From positions 39,199,554-39,263,553 of the forward strand of contig OX485803.1 of the NCBI GenBank assembly GCA_950295325.1: DNA of 64,000 nucleotides, read 5' to 3'. Shown in pieces: positions 45,184-57,700 of the stretch (within the stretch, counting starts at the first letter, position 1; each line of letters opens with the position of its first letter). The notes under the pieces were generated by a model. That model was not told where the DNA came from. It saw nothing but the letters and a program-made list of their open reading frames with translations, and ran no database searches. The position numbers were made by a program, and so were the translations under genes. Source of the DNA: Polytrichum commune (Eukaryota > Streptophyta > Polytrichopsida > Polytrichales > Polytrichaceae).

Positions 45184-47075
45184 CTACTTCTAAGTTACCA
45201 TCATCATGTCTTCGTACCAAAGCTTGGTGTTCAAAGGTTACAGCTTTCAACTAGTTCCAAATTCATCAAGCTCTCAAATCATGTTCACTCATCGACCTCG
45301 TACTATGCTAGAGGCTTAGGACCACTTCACACACAAGCCAAGGGTTGTGACCATGTATTTGTGAGGGCTCTTGATTCTCATTCAAAGGTTGTATGATGAG
45401 TTGTTATGAATCTATTATTGTTCAACTAACATGATTTGTCATGTAGGAATCCATACACACTTTTCACCCATGTTAATTTCTTTGGACCCTTAGACCTTCA
45501 CCTTCTAGTGTGAAGTGAACTTGGACGGTCTCCGCCTTTTCCACCAATGACAGATCTTAGAATGCTATGGTCATGGGCCTTCAGTCAGTGTTTGAAGTGG
45601 CCCTTATAAGGGCAGCAGGTCCACAGGAGTCGTAGAAAGAGGTGGTCGCCATGACGCGTTCATGGGATTCAAAGTCTTTTTTAAAAAGCCTGACACTCTC
45701 TACATCATCCCGGACCAACTCTAAGATGGCATCATTCTTGCTTTCGTTCTCTTTGCTCCCCCCCCCCCCCCCCCCAAAAAAAAGGTGATAACTTATAAGG
45801 TATCATGCCCTATTGGGGGGGAAATGTGAAGAATAGAAAAATAAAAATAAAAATTGAACTTTGATGACCAACGTGAATATGAGTTTGTAATTTCAATCAT
45901 GTTCAAGAGTCCCCTTGTTATTTGGTTGAGGGTATTGTTAACCGTTCGGTAGGCAGTTTCAGAAACTGGGGGTATACTCAACACCACACACACATGAATT
46001 TGACCGTAGGATTGGATTAGGACTTGCCCCATCTAATTAACAATTGTGAATCACAAAGATTGTCAATCAAAACTGGAGTTGGGATGCAAAAATTGTAGTA
46101 GTCAAAATGAAGGGTTTTCTTACTATTTGAGTGATGGCACATGTCCTCCCAAGTGTGCAAACTATAGAATGATGCTTATTTTATGAGCGCAAAGTCTAAT
46201 CTCATCGAAAGACATGTTTTTTGGATGTCCATTTTCCACTATAAGCTTTGCCACATACCATTTAAATGAGGTGTTGATTAAGAAGAATCACCACATAAAG
46301 TCCAAATACCTTGATCCTTAATGAATGTGGGGTTTCAATATACGGTCATATAAACAATATACATGGGCTTCACCAAGTTCATAAATCATATTTTTTTTAT
46401 ATTTATGTGTTTGAAACCTTATTATATACATTGTCTTCTGTAAGGGAGAAAGTAAAAATATACTCATACTAGGACATTGATGATCAAAATACAATTGTTT
46501 GTATGTGTCCAAGGGCACCCATGTTGCGTATTTGAATCTAAAACTTCAATAACATAATAATGTTTAACTTATTCAAATATTGCACTTGAAGAATAAGTTA
46601 CTTTTAGATATGTCCACTTTTGACAGTTAGCTAAAATGAACAGATGTAGCTCCAATACGATCTTTTTCTTCTTCTCTTGCTTAGAAAAGCCCAATTTGGG
46701 CCTCTTAGACACTTAGATGTCAAATAGAAAGTAGTTCCCACCGTAGCAAGCCTAGCACACATTCAAACTCTTTCCTTATAATGTAAGCCTCAATCCTTAA
46801 AGGACAAGGGAAAATTGCACACCTTAAGATGTGTTATATAAGCATTTTTCCAAGGGTTTTATTGGAACACGAGAGATGATGCGAGACACCATCAAAGGGT
46901 CACACCCACAATGTTAGAAGTCAATTTCACCATTTTTAAGTCTTAATTAGATGCTCAATATTTCTTCGTAAACACAAATCTCATTGTTTTGATGAGATGT
47001 TTGACACGATTGGCTAAATTGATACACGAGGCATAAGGGATTACCATTGATATATTCTTGTGATCAAGATTTTGG
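45184..47075. other. No gene seen
   Basis: 45480-45600 is the dispersed block also found at 16950-17060. A poly-C then poly-A tract lies at 45760-45783. No supported coding region. Confidence 0.4.
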
Positions 47076-47645
47076 AAGTGAGAGTGATTCAAAACTACAT
47101 GGTAACTCTGAATTTTGTGAAGGAAAATATCATAAAATTTTGAAAAAAGCATTGATCTACAAAGTCAAGCAATTTATGTTGACAAAAATTAATTCAAGAA
47201 AAATGTACATGTTTTAGACGACAATGCAAGTAGTGTGCAAATAGATATATTGAACATTTAGTTGTCTATTATTTGTTATAACATGATACATTGATGTTTT
47301 CCTACAAATTTTTGTAATCGACCCCTCGATTTTAGAATGAATGCAAGAAATGTGAAGAAAAATATTCCAACTTCAAAATATTTAAGGTCATGAAATCTAT
47401 AACCAAAACTAGATTCAACCATTACCTTTTGAATGATACTTTTAATGATAAGCTTTGAAAATCTCATCTTGATATTTTATATTTGAGTACCTTACACAAC
47501 TATGGAAGGCGCCTTGGAAAACAAAATCCAATTTAAACAACACTCTGCTACTACTCTTAGGTGTTTGACTAAAAAATTACGGTTTGAATATACCGGAGCA
47601 CTTTTCCATATGCTTGACCATGCTTGCTCCCCATGATACATTATA
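47076..47645. repeat. Anonymous dispersed repeat, copy 1 (pair with 52488)
   Basis: The segment from GAGAGTGATTCAAAACTACA through TCAAAATATTTAAGGTCATG to ATATACCGGAGCAC is collinear with 52480-53035 (about 80% alike by eye). Short minus-strand frames in both copies share FHDLKYFEVG, but both are interrupted and lack recognisable domains, so non-coding repeat homology is the simplest reading. Confidence 0.6.
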
Positions 47646-50066
47646 GTAAACTCAAAACTTTCATACCACCCTTGATGTTGTGTGTGCTTGAGCCCATTCA
47701 AGCCTCTTTTTTGTTCGTAGAATCAACCGCTTGTATGTCAAATCCATTATGTAGATGCGGGAAGAAAATCTCTCCATTTCAAGAAATTTTGTGAAGATCC
47801 AACTGTTTCAAAAGTTAGAGGCTTTAAACATTTGGGACAACTAATAAAAATCTTTATTCTTTTAATTTTAGATGATTCCTTGTATACAAATAATAAATAC
47901 TTGTATATAAACAAAGACACGTGTATGCAAGGGTTTGATTTTTGTAAATGTGGAGTCCATATGCCTAGTCATAATGTGGGTTCAAAGTTCATTGATGAGA
48001 TGATGGATGCCTCTCATATTGAATGTGGTTGCCATCAACGGCAACTTGTACCCAATGCGTTATCCTAGATCTCATGGGAGCTCCAATACTAAGTAGTTAA
48101 GGTTGGAACAATGTTAAGATGGGTGGCCTTCCCTAAAATTTGGTTCTAGTGCAAACTATCACTATGGTCCATCCAATATTAATAGGCATATGTAGGTGAC
48201 ATGCATATTCTAAAACACCATGCCATGGACACATGTACATGTCAACTTTGAAAAGGACAATATTCTTTGAGTTCCCTTCAATTCTTGTGATGTCCGTTTT
48301 TGGGTTTAATATATAATTAGACCAACTCGAAGATGAAGCAACACCCTAATTCGCACCATCCACAACATTGCAATCATATCTCCCTCTTTCATTTCTTTCT
48401 CTTTTGGATGCGATCTTTGTAGTAAGTTAGGCTTGGGTGTTGCCCAAACTACTAAGGATAGTAGATATATTAATGGTCGACGTCGCTTTGTCATCACAAC
48501 CCTTGGCAATCTTTACCCTCATGAGATGTTTCTTTGACAAAGTCTTGTCAAGGATTTGTAAAGGTTTATTAGGCTTTGATTGCTAAGTTCAATGTCATGT
48601 TAATTTTTACTCAATAATAATACAATCATGAATGCACATGAGATACTAGTATTGAGAACTTCCAACTTAAACACAATGTTCTGATTGCTATGAGCTTGAA
48701 CCACCCGACCATAGGAGAGAAAACAATAAGATGATGCTCTCTCCTCCCCCAACCGCTCTCTTATACCCCAAAGGTACTCTTAGTCTTATCCATCTTTATC
48801 GATAGTATCCAAGAGACACGTTTAGAAGTCTCAAGTCTTACTAAATGTAGATTGAAGCTTTCTTATCTATACACATAGATCATTTCACTATGTGCTCCTT
48901 TCTTATCTTTTGGCTTAATCACAAACTTCTAAATGGAACTATTCAATTCCAACTTGATGCATTCATCTATTCTTCTAGTCAAAACTGTCTAATTCCAACT
49001 AGATTCATTAATCCATTCTTCCAGTTGGGAATTCTTTAATTTCAACTAGATTCAATTATTTCATTGAGAGTTGTCTAGCTCCAATGAATAACATCCATCC
49101 ACTAGGAGTTGTCTAACTCCAACACAAAGGTCTTTCAGAGGGAGGTGTCTAACTCCCAATTGCAGTTGTCTAACTCCCGTGCACAAATCCTTCACGGGTC
49201 ATCCAATATTTGTGCATCATTCTTTCTTTGGAGTTGTCTGACTCCAAACACCGTTTGTTCACATGCTAAGTACAACAACTTATGATTAATTTGTCTTTCT
49301 TGCACAATCAAAAACATTAAATCTTTTGATCCACATATATCACATTTGGAGCTTCATTCTTGAAATAATTTTGGTGGGAGGTAAAGGCCTTATCAAACTA
49401 TGTTTGGAGCTTTGGTTGATTACAATATGCTTGAATTGGACTGCAGTTGTTAGCAAAGTATTCAAAAACAATCCATGTTGCCCAATGTGAAAGGTTGAAG
49501 GTCGTGTTATGGGTACCATTCTTGAACTTCCCTTCCCTTTGAGGTCCGCCGTGGGGTTTTGCCTCTTTGCGGTTATTTTCTTTCTCTTGCATGGATTCAT
49601 CATTTTTTTTCAAAACAAGTAGCATTTCAAAACATCATATGAAAGCTTGTCTCCTCTCCCAAATCTTCCCACTAACCTCTTACAAGTGTCCAATGCACTT
49701 ACGAACTCATTCTCCTTCAAATCGGTGCCAAAAGTTTACATAACTTGCACCTCTACATATTCTTTGATACAAGTCGTGTCATGTCATGTCAAAAGCAATG
49801 GACGAGTGGGGGAGAGAGAGAAGGAGAAGAGCAAAGACGACATGAGGTGGTGAGCTAGAGTTCTTTTCCCTCCAAGAGCAAGCGCCTTAGGGGAGCAAAG
49901 ACTAATAGGAAAGCCCTAGTGTAGGCTCCTCATTGCCTACCTTTGATGGAGGAGGACTTGGCCCCTCCAAAAGCAAACCCCAAAAGGCAAAAGCGTGCCT
50001 CGTTGGGCACATTGACACTTGATTGTTGTGGCCCACTCTATTGTTGTTGCTGCTAAGAAATTATAG
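47646..50066. other. No gene seen; short-period anonymous repeats
   Basis: 48950-49250 has irregular repeats of (A/G)GTTGTCTAACTCCAA and AATTCCAACTAGATTCA. No coding region supported. Confidence 0.45.
48930..49245. repeat. Irregular GTTGTCTAACTCCAA repeat cluster
   Basis: Variants of GTTGTCTAACTCC occur at least six times between 49070 and 49240, preceded by ATTCCAACTTGATGCATTC/ATTCATTAATCC-type units. Divergent tandem structure of unknown origin. Confidence 0.55.
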
Positions 50067-50289
50067 CTACATTGGTTATCCCATTTACCACGTGTTATTA
50101 TTTGGAGTTACGCGGTGCTCGAACAATTTAGTGAGAATGTAGTATTTTATCAAGCAAATTCATCCTGGTTCTTTAATGTCTAAACAACCTATTAAACTTT
50201 TGTTAGTAAAAATTGAACTCATGGGGAAGATGTTATTGCACTGCGTAATTTCAAATAGTAAGATGCAATAATTGAGATAAGCGGTGTAG
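50067..50289. mobile_element. ~223-bp MITE, CTACAC...GTGTAG family (diverged)
   Basis: Left CTACATTGGTTATCCC then ATTATTTGGAGTTACGCGGT; right ACTGCGTAATTTCAAATAGT then GAGATAAGCGGTGTAG. Family layout is preserved though the ends are diverged. Confidence 0.55.
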
Positions 50290-52479
50290 TGATAATGCAT
50301 TCAAACTTGAATTGTGATGAAGTTGCTGCACTAAAATTGGACATAAATTAGGTGCACCATTGGTCTTATGAAGCAAGTCTAATTCATCTACTCATCATGA
50401 ACAACCATCTATGTGTGAGCGGTGCATAATTAGGTATGGATCTAAGAATGAACACCAAAAAGGCATGTGTTCAGAAGAGATTGGTCTATGTGCTCAATTT
50501 TTTGTTTGAAAGCCATAAAAAGACAGAAAGAAAGAAAGACAACTCTTATGTTGCCATCGGCGTGAATTATGATGTCTCTTCACTTTCAAGTTGGTCTATC
50601 TCTATGTGAAACTCTAAAACATGCATTGCGTGAGCTAGAGGGCCTCCTTTCGAGGACAAACACCTTGAACATGCACGGACAAGCCGGTCAGCACCTATCT
50701 CCCCCAAGGGCAAGCCCCTAGGCTCTCACATGGTTGGTTGAAAGTATCCAGTTCACCCAGATACCCCCACTATGATTGGGTGGATCATAGGTGTTAGGGT
50801 GGACCGGAAATCAAGTGCTAGGAAGGTAACCCATTCAAGTACTTTTTCCGACCCTCAGTGGCTTAACCTCGAAATACCCATGAATCATGGGTTAAGGACT
50901 TGGGTTTGAGCCACTCTTCTTCATAGTCTATATAGTTTGGAGGAGGGGGAGGGGGAGGGGGAGGGGCACATGATCGATTATAAAGAGAGAGAACCTTTGC
51001 TTTCACAATGACTAGGATATTCATACGAGCTCCAAATATAATGGAGAAAAATCTACTGGTGGTGATTTGGGTTTGGGAATCATCCTGCAGTAGTAGCCTA
51101 TTTCATATATATATGCTAAGAGAAGTGGGTCACATTCAAAAAATGTTTCTTTTTGTATGGTGATGTACCTTGCCATCCATGTGGGCATTGATGTTGTGAA
51201 AAAGTGTGAAATAAAAGCCTTGCAAACAATTGAAGAAGACAAAACACAAAATCTTGTTGAGGAATCATTGTAGACATCCCCCTGCTCTTTCTAAACTCTT
51301 CTCTGGAGAGTTTTTTCAAGTTGGTTGATATCCAGATGCTCCCCTCTGTGTTCATCCAAAGGGTCGTCGTGGTCGTCGTTGTTGACTACACAATGCTTTG
51401 ATCCAACAAGACTTTGGTCTTAGCAAGGTGGCCTCTTAGTCACACAAAGGACACGACGAACTTTTCATTCGGTTCACAAGTGGAATTGAACCCAAGACCT
51501 TGTGACACCAAAACCTCAAACCGTCCCTTGAGACCATCACACTTGGTCTCAAGTTTCACGAGTATAAGCGTTTCTAGATAGATATCCGCCGGATGCTCCT
51601 TTACATTGATCCAAAGAGGTTTCGCGATGCAACTATGTTTTGTCGCCGTCGTTGTTGTTGTTGTTGTTGTTGTTGTGAGTTATGAATAAACAATAGTCTG
51701 ACTCAACATGATTTTGATGTTGGCAAGATAACCTTTACATCAATAATACAACATGTTGGACTTTCAATGATCCACAAGCCAAATTACATCCGGGGCCTTG
51801 TGAAACCAAACCTCTAGACCATCACCCTTGAAGTCAAGTTTCGTGGGTATAAGGTAGATGAGGCTAATTCGGTTAACTTCCTTAATCATACACCTTTTTT
51901 GGCTCCTAATTGGCGGTGCAATTAGTCCAATTTGGTGGGTGGGTAATACATGATGATTTAGCCGCCGCCTTGATGATATTTGGATTAAGATAGAGGGTGC
52001 TAAAAGAAACACTTATAAATGCCTCTCAATCACCAACACTCTACTACCTTGAACCATACCCTATGGAAAATGAGTGCCCATGTTCATGGAGTGATGGGTT
52101 TAGGTGCCATTAGTGGCGCCACCACATAGTGGCCTCCACTACTTACATATAGGGTAGGTAACATGCTCCACTATGTCTCAGGTCGGTTCAAGGTGAATTT
52201 AGGGTGGCTTGGCAATGTCTACTTTAGTCATTATTTTCAATGTGTGTGTGGGGGGGGGGGGGTCAAGCCCGAAAATCCAAGGGGGTCAGTTATGGGCACA
52301 AAGGGGGTTGGTTATGAGTAGCAAGGGGATTGGTACCCGGGATGCAAGGGACATGGTCTACAACCAAACCAAGTGGCATCATGGAGGTGGCCATGTTGGA
52401 CTTTGATCTAGATTGGGTCTAGTACCCAAGACGCAAGCATGGTCAAGTACACAACTCCACTACCCTCCATAGGTTTAAG
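50290..52479. other. No gene seen; scattered simple repeats
   Basis: GGAGGGG tandem at 50940-50967, GTT microsatellite at 51645-51676, poly-G at 52249-52261. The 51870-51985 block (CTCCTAATTGGCGGTGCAAT...CCTTGATGATATTTGG) recurs at 56345-56430. Confidence 0.45.
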
Positions 52480-53035
52480 TGAAAGTGATTCAAAACTACA
52501 TACTAACTTTGAATTTGGTGAATGAAAAAATCATAAACGCTTGAAAAAACACATTGATCTACAAAGCCAAGCAAATTTTGTTGACAAAGACGACTTCAAG
52601 TAAAATCTACATATTTTAGTAGACGGCGCAAGTAGATATGTTGAGCACGTAATTGTCTAAAACTTGTTTACAACATGATAAGATAACATCAATTAAATTG
52701 ATGTTTTCTACACATTTTTGTTGCAGTGCCCTCAAGTTTATAATGAATTCAACGAATATGAAAAAAAATCCAACTTCAAAATATTTAAGGTCATGAAATC
52801 TATCTCCAAAACTAGATTTAGCCATTACCTTTTGACTAGTATTTTGAATGATAAGTTTTGAAGATCTCATCTTGATACTCTATATTTGAGTACCTAACAC
52901 AACAATAGAGGGCACCATGAAAAAAATAATCCAATTCAAACAACAAGTTGCTACTACTTTTAGGCGTTTGACCAAAAAGTTTATGGTTTTAATATACCGG
53001 AGCACTTTTTCCGTATACTTGACCGTGATTGCTCC
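52480..53035. repeat. Anonymous dispersed repeat, copy 2
   Basis: Collinear with 47076-47645, from GTGATTCAAAACTACATACT to AATATACCGGAGCAC. Confidence 0.6.
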
Positions 53036-53294
53036 CCCCAACTATGTTGTGTTGGTTCTAGGCAATGAAGGTGGGGGTCCTCATCATATGCAAGGTTGTC
53101 ATACATGGGGCCTAGAGATCGGTTTTAGGAAGCTAGTGGTTTTGACTTTGAATATTCATCATATATTCGATCGAGGCTCAAATCCATTTACTATCATGTA
53201 TACCTATGTTTAGCCCAAACGCTAATATGTTTACATAAAGATAGTTTATATCACCCACAAAGCCATATGTATGTGCAATAGCTTGAAGTGTCAA

Positions 53295-53830
53295 TTTAAG
53301 CGCTCTCTACCTTAGTCACCTTCACAAAAGTCAAACTACACCCATCACCCTCCATAATTAGGAGTGTTATCCACCGAGCTATGGCACGCTTGATTTTTGT
53401 GTGCGAGCCAGGCAAATTAGGAGGCGGCATGTGGCTGAGAGGTGCCGAGCAACTTGTGTTGTGGGTATTTAATAATGAAATACCCATTTGACAACAATTT
53501 GTCGTACTTGTGACCACTTTAGAGACACGACACAACCAATATTGGCATTTAACATGGTTTTCATCGGCAAATGGCCCATGTAGAATCTGCTATTGATGCC
53601 GTCCACTTACACGACATTAAACGGTGAAAGAGTCACACCAGCTTGGGAAGCAAAGAGCCTGAATCAACACCTTCCTCAACTCGATCTTAGCGATTTCGAA
53701 TTCTTTGATCCTAACTAGCAATTGCTCACATGCTCAAGCTTCTAAGGCTCGAATCCATCGGATGGATGATTACACATCACTTGAGATGTCCACATTAGCC
53801 TCATCTACCTTAATCGCACACAAGCACAAA
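53295..53830. repeat. Anonymous dispersed repeat, copy 1 (pair with 56433)
   Basis: CTTCACAAAAGTCAAACTAC, ATTAGGAGGCGGCATGTGG, TAGAGACACGACACAACCAA and CAACACCTTCCTCAAC reappear in the same order at 56440-56960. Probably the body of a decayed element; no coding signal. Confidence 0.6.
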
Positions 53831-56432
53831 CAAAATCAAGAACAAGGGATGTTACTATACGAGGCTTGGTAAAGGTGAGGGCAGTGGGTCCAGTGTAATT
53901 GGTCAACTGTGTGTGTTAGTGTGGCCAATGAATGGAGAGCTATGATGATGGTGAACCCACAACCGTCCAATTTATACTGACAATACTACTAGACGATGCT
54001 CTATATATAGAACCCAATACATGACCATGCCATCAAAAAATTTGGACCATTTGAATATATATTGGAGACTTGAGTCGACCCGGGGTCAGTAGGCGACTGT
54101 AGCTGCAACACAAAAAAAAAAAACTTCATTTCCTTTCATCGGCTGTGGGATTAAAATCCCATGGAGAAGTTACCTTGTGTTACTTGCTCTTTAGCTGGGT
54201 GCTTGGGACCGCCCTCTCACACTTTCCTTGCCTGACATTGGCAGCACCCTCGCAACATAATTGTGGCCAAAAGCAATTTGCACTTTCATGGTCTCATGCT
54301 TATCCGAGATGCAGTGTGCAATGGCCAGCAATGATTCGTCCCCAAGTGGCGAGATTCGGCAAGGAAACCATGTCCCAAACCCACAAATTTCAATATTTCC
54401 TTATGTTGCCAACCTGCATCTACGGTTCGCCTATTGCAAAATAGGAACTATAAGCCAGCCACACGGACATGAGGAGTAGGTGGTGACCAGACTTCACACG
54501 TCAGTGCATGAGAACATTGATGTTCCTTTTCTTTCTTTCTTACCAACATGCGTGTGTGGCATTGCAATGAAGAGCTTAGCCCCCCCCCCCCCCTTTTACA
54601 ATAGACATGCTTGAGAGCTTGAAGAATTGAGCCTTTGGCAACTTTTAAGAAGCTCTAGGTCAAAATCCTAAGCCTAGGATGTCAACAGTTTGAGCTCTCA
54701 TTTTGAAGGACGATGGGATTTCCAAGGTTTTTGGATTTGTCATGAATTCTCTTTTTGTTTAATATCTTGTGGATAAACACTTGTCAATCCAAGCCTCAAA
54801 TTATCGAACATTGCAAATACAAGCTTTCAACTCAAGTTCTAGTGTAAGGGCAATTTCATTGGATAATGCACCTTGTTATGAAACATGTATCCGTAGTATT
54901 GGGGAGCCCATTCCGAGTTTTTATTTTTATTTTTCTAATTTTAGAGGGGTCCACCGGAATCCCACCATTGGAATCCAATTGTGGCATGGGAATACCTCCC
55001 GGGGCCTCTCAAACACTACATTATGGCAATGTGTGTCGTGCCTTTGTCACTCCCGCCATACAAGTAGTCAATGACTCCGGTGCATGGAAGGAAGGAAGGA
55101 TTTGCAACAACACCATCGACAAAGTGATCATGGTTGCGCAATCAACACTTGTCATAACACTAGTGCATGAAGAAAGGCATGACGCAAAGAGTATCTTGTG
55201 GATTCACATGTTGGAGAAACAATCTCGCATGAATGAGTGGCTCCATGGGCTAGTTGGCCCCTCATTTTGTGTGCGTTGCCGATTCCAATGAGACTCCTAC
55301 CCATAACCGCTACACAACTCGGCACCAACTCCGGCTCCACCTTTATGTTGGCAATTCGGATTCAATAATCTGTGGAGATGCTAAAACGGGTCCTCATTGG
55401 TGAAGCTATTGGCCATATACACGAGATATTGGAATAGATTGAGGAGGAGGAAAACCTTTTTGGTCTCCTAACACCTACAAAGGGGGTAATAGTGAAAATT
55501 GACCTCCTAATAAGTTGATTGGCGATTCATCCATATTTAAAGCTCACTAAACTAATTCACAGTCTTTGATGTTGATTTAGGAATAAACTTATGCCCCCTT
55601 CCCACTTGACTTTAGCTATGACCAAAAGTTGGTTCTAACAACCTAGCCTTCACACCATCGACATTATCTAGTGGTGAGCCTAGGTGGCAAATGATGTGGC
55701 ATGGCTTTAAAGTGGAGGCTTTAAGCCTCAAGCACCGACCCTCCCATCGGTACCTAAACATGAGGCAAGAATATAGGACCTTTAAAAGTGTTGCCTCCCG
55801 CCCTTGTGATTGGTTGCTTTTTAGTCTTAGCTATGAGGGCACGAGGAGCTTCATCAACCAAAACCGATGGTAAGATAGGTGAGTAGTAAGGCATTTGGGG
55901 ATGGGACAAAAACTACCCAAGATTCATTGCTTGGTAGATAAAACAATGAACATGTGTGAAAGCTACTTAACGAAAAACCTACTTGACAATCTCTAGAGCA
56001 AATTCTTGTAGGTGCATTGGGATAGCCGGATGCCTCCTCTATAACTGAGGGAGCTTTACCCGGTTTTTATGAAATACTATGGTTATTTGATAAAGTCAAG
56101 TGGGAAGGGGGCATTAGATTATTTCCAATCAACGTTTTCACCCCCCCCCCTCCCCCTTGGTACGTGTTATGAACATTCACTTGAGAAAACTAGTTAGGAG
56201 ATGGAGTGAAGGGAGTGAACTCCAATGCTTTTGGAGGTAGTGTGTGTTGACTACTTTACATCTACCTTATTTGGTCAAGAATTTATGGTGCCAACACAAA
56301 TAATGATGTGCAAGGTATATATGGCCAATTTGGTCACGTATTTCAGCTCCTTAATCGGCAGTATAGTCGCTCTAATTTGGTGGGTAAGTAATACATGTTC
56401 ATTAAGCTGCCACCTTGATGATATTTGGGTTG
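53831..56432. other. No gene seen
   Basis: ORFs near 54150-54480 and 54770-55290 were examined and show no domain, splice structure or compositional support. Poly-C tracts at 54580-54594 and 56140-56155. Confidence 0.4.
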
Positions 56433-56960
56433 ATCACCTTCGCAAAAGTCAAACTACATCCACCATCCTTCACAATTAGGAGTGATATCCACCAAACAAG
56501 ACATGTTTGATTTTTGTGGGCGAGGTGGGCAAATTAGGAGGTGGCATGTGGATGTAAGGTGCTGCCCAAGTTGTATTGTGGGTATTCTAAAATAAAAATC
56601 TAGTTCAACAACACTTTATCTGACCCGTGACCACCTTAGAGACATGACACAATCAATATAGGCATTAAAGTTGGGTTCATTAGCAAATAACCCATGGAGA
56701 TTATGCTAGTGATGTCATCCACGTACAAAAACATTGGACAATGAAAGAATTTTCCCCTATGATACCATATTGAGAAGCAAAGAATCTTGAATTCCAAAGC
56801 CTAGGTCAACACCTTCCTCAACCCCGTTTTCAATTATTTCAAATTCTTTGGTCTTGATTCAAAATTACTAACATGCTCAAGCTTCTAATGTTCAAATCCA
56901 TCGGTTGGATGATTCCACATGGTGGTGTCCACACTAGCCTCGTCTACCTTATATGGAGCT
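56433..56960. repeat. Anonymous dispersed repeat, copy 2
   Basis: Same block order as 53295-53830, preceded (56345-56430) by the segment also found at 51870-51985. The full family unit is therefore longer than either paired match. Confidence 0.6.
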
Positions 56961-57475
56961 CGATGTTCAATGTTATGTACAATTATGTGTCGATTTTGAT
57001 CTAGGAGCCTTGCAATACATAGAACACATATAGGAAGAAAGCATGTTGAACAAGCCTTCAACAACTAACTTGACTTAGTTTGTTCATGTGCTTTCCAACT
57101 CCTTTCCAAGTTTGAAGGTGTCTATGGGGCTTATGTTGTCAATCTTCTTAATAAGAGCTCTAAGGGCGAGTTTCCATGTAGGCCACTAGCCCACTAGATT
57201 CTAGAAAATAGTGGGTTGGAGGTGTTCGCATGTTCTTAAGCACATGTTGCCATCCAACCACATTTTGGCGTTTGCTAAAATGTGGGAGGGTTGTGGACAC
57301 GGGGCGCTAGACTTCCATGCGCCCACTCAAGAATCTTTAACCTACAAATACCGGTCACCGAAGGATTAAGACCAGTTAAAGACTCAAGCGAACTAATGTT
57401 GGTCTAGAACGTCATCCTTGGTAACCGGGAGGGGGAGGTGAGTAGGTGGGCCTGAATTTTAGAAGATGGGAACAA

Positions 57476-57700
57476 CTACATTACATATGATATTTAGTGT
57501 CACTTACTATTTGAAATCACACAACCCTAGAATTGTTTATTGTACATCTCATTTTTTTAACCAACAAAGGTCAAATTGGTTGTTTGGACATTACAAAACA
57601 TTAACATCTTTGCTTGGTAAAAATCTACATTAATTGTAAGAAGATATAGGAATGTGTAGGTGTGAATAGTAAGTGACAATAAATATCATATTTAGTGTAG
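57476..57700. mobile_element. 225-bp MITE, CTACATTACATATGATATTT ends
   Basis: Left CTACATTACATATGATATTT then AGTGTCACTTACTATTTG; right GAATAGTAAGTGACAATAAA then TATCATATTTAGTGTAG. Best-preserved member of the ~225-bp family in the window. Confidence 0.75.

Noticed and set aside
47276-52870. Paralogous small proteins sharing FHDLKYFEVG
   Set aside because: The nucleotide similarity extends well beyond the frames and both are interrupted; repeat homology explains it.
54145-55340. ORFs of about 100-140 codons near 54-55 kb as possible genes
   Set aside because: No recognisable domains, codon-like composition, splice signals or paralogues in the window.
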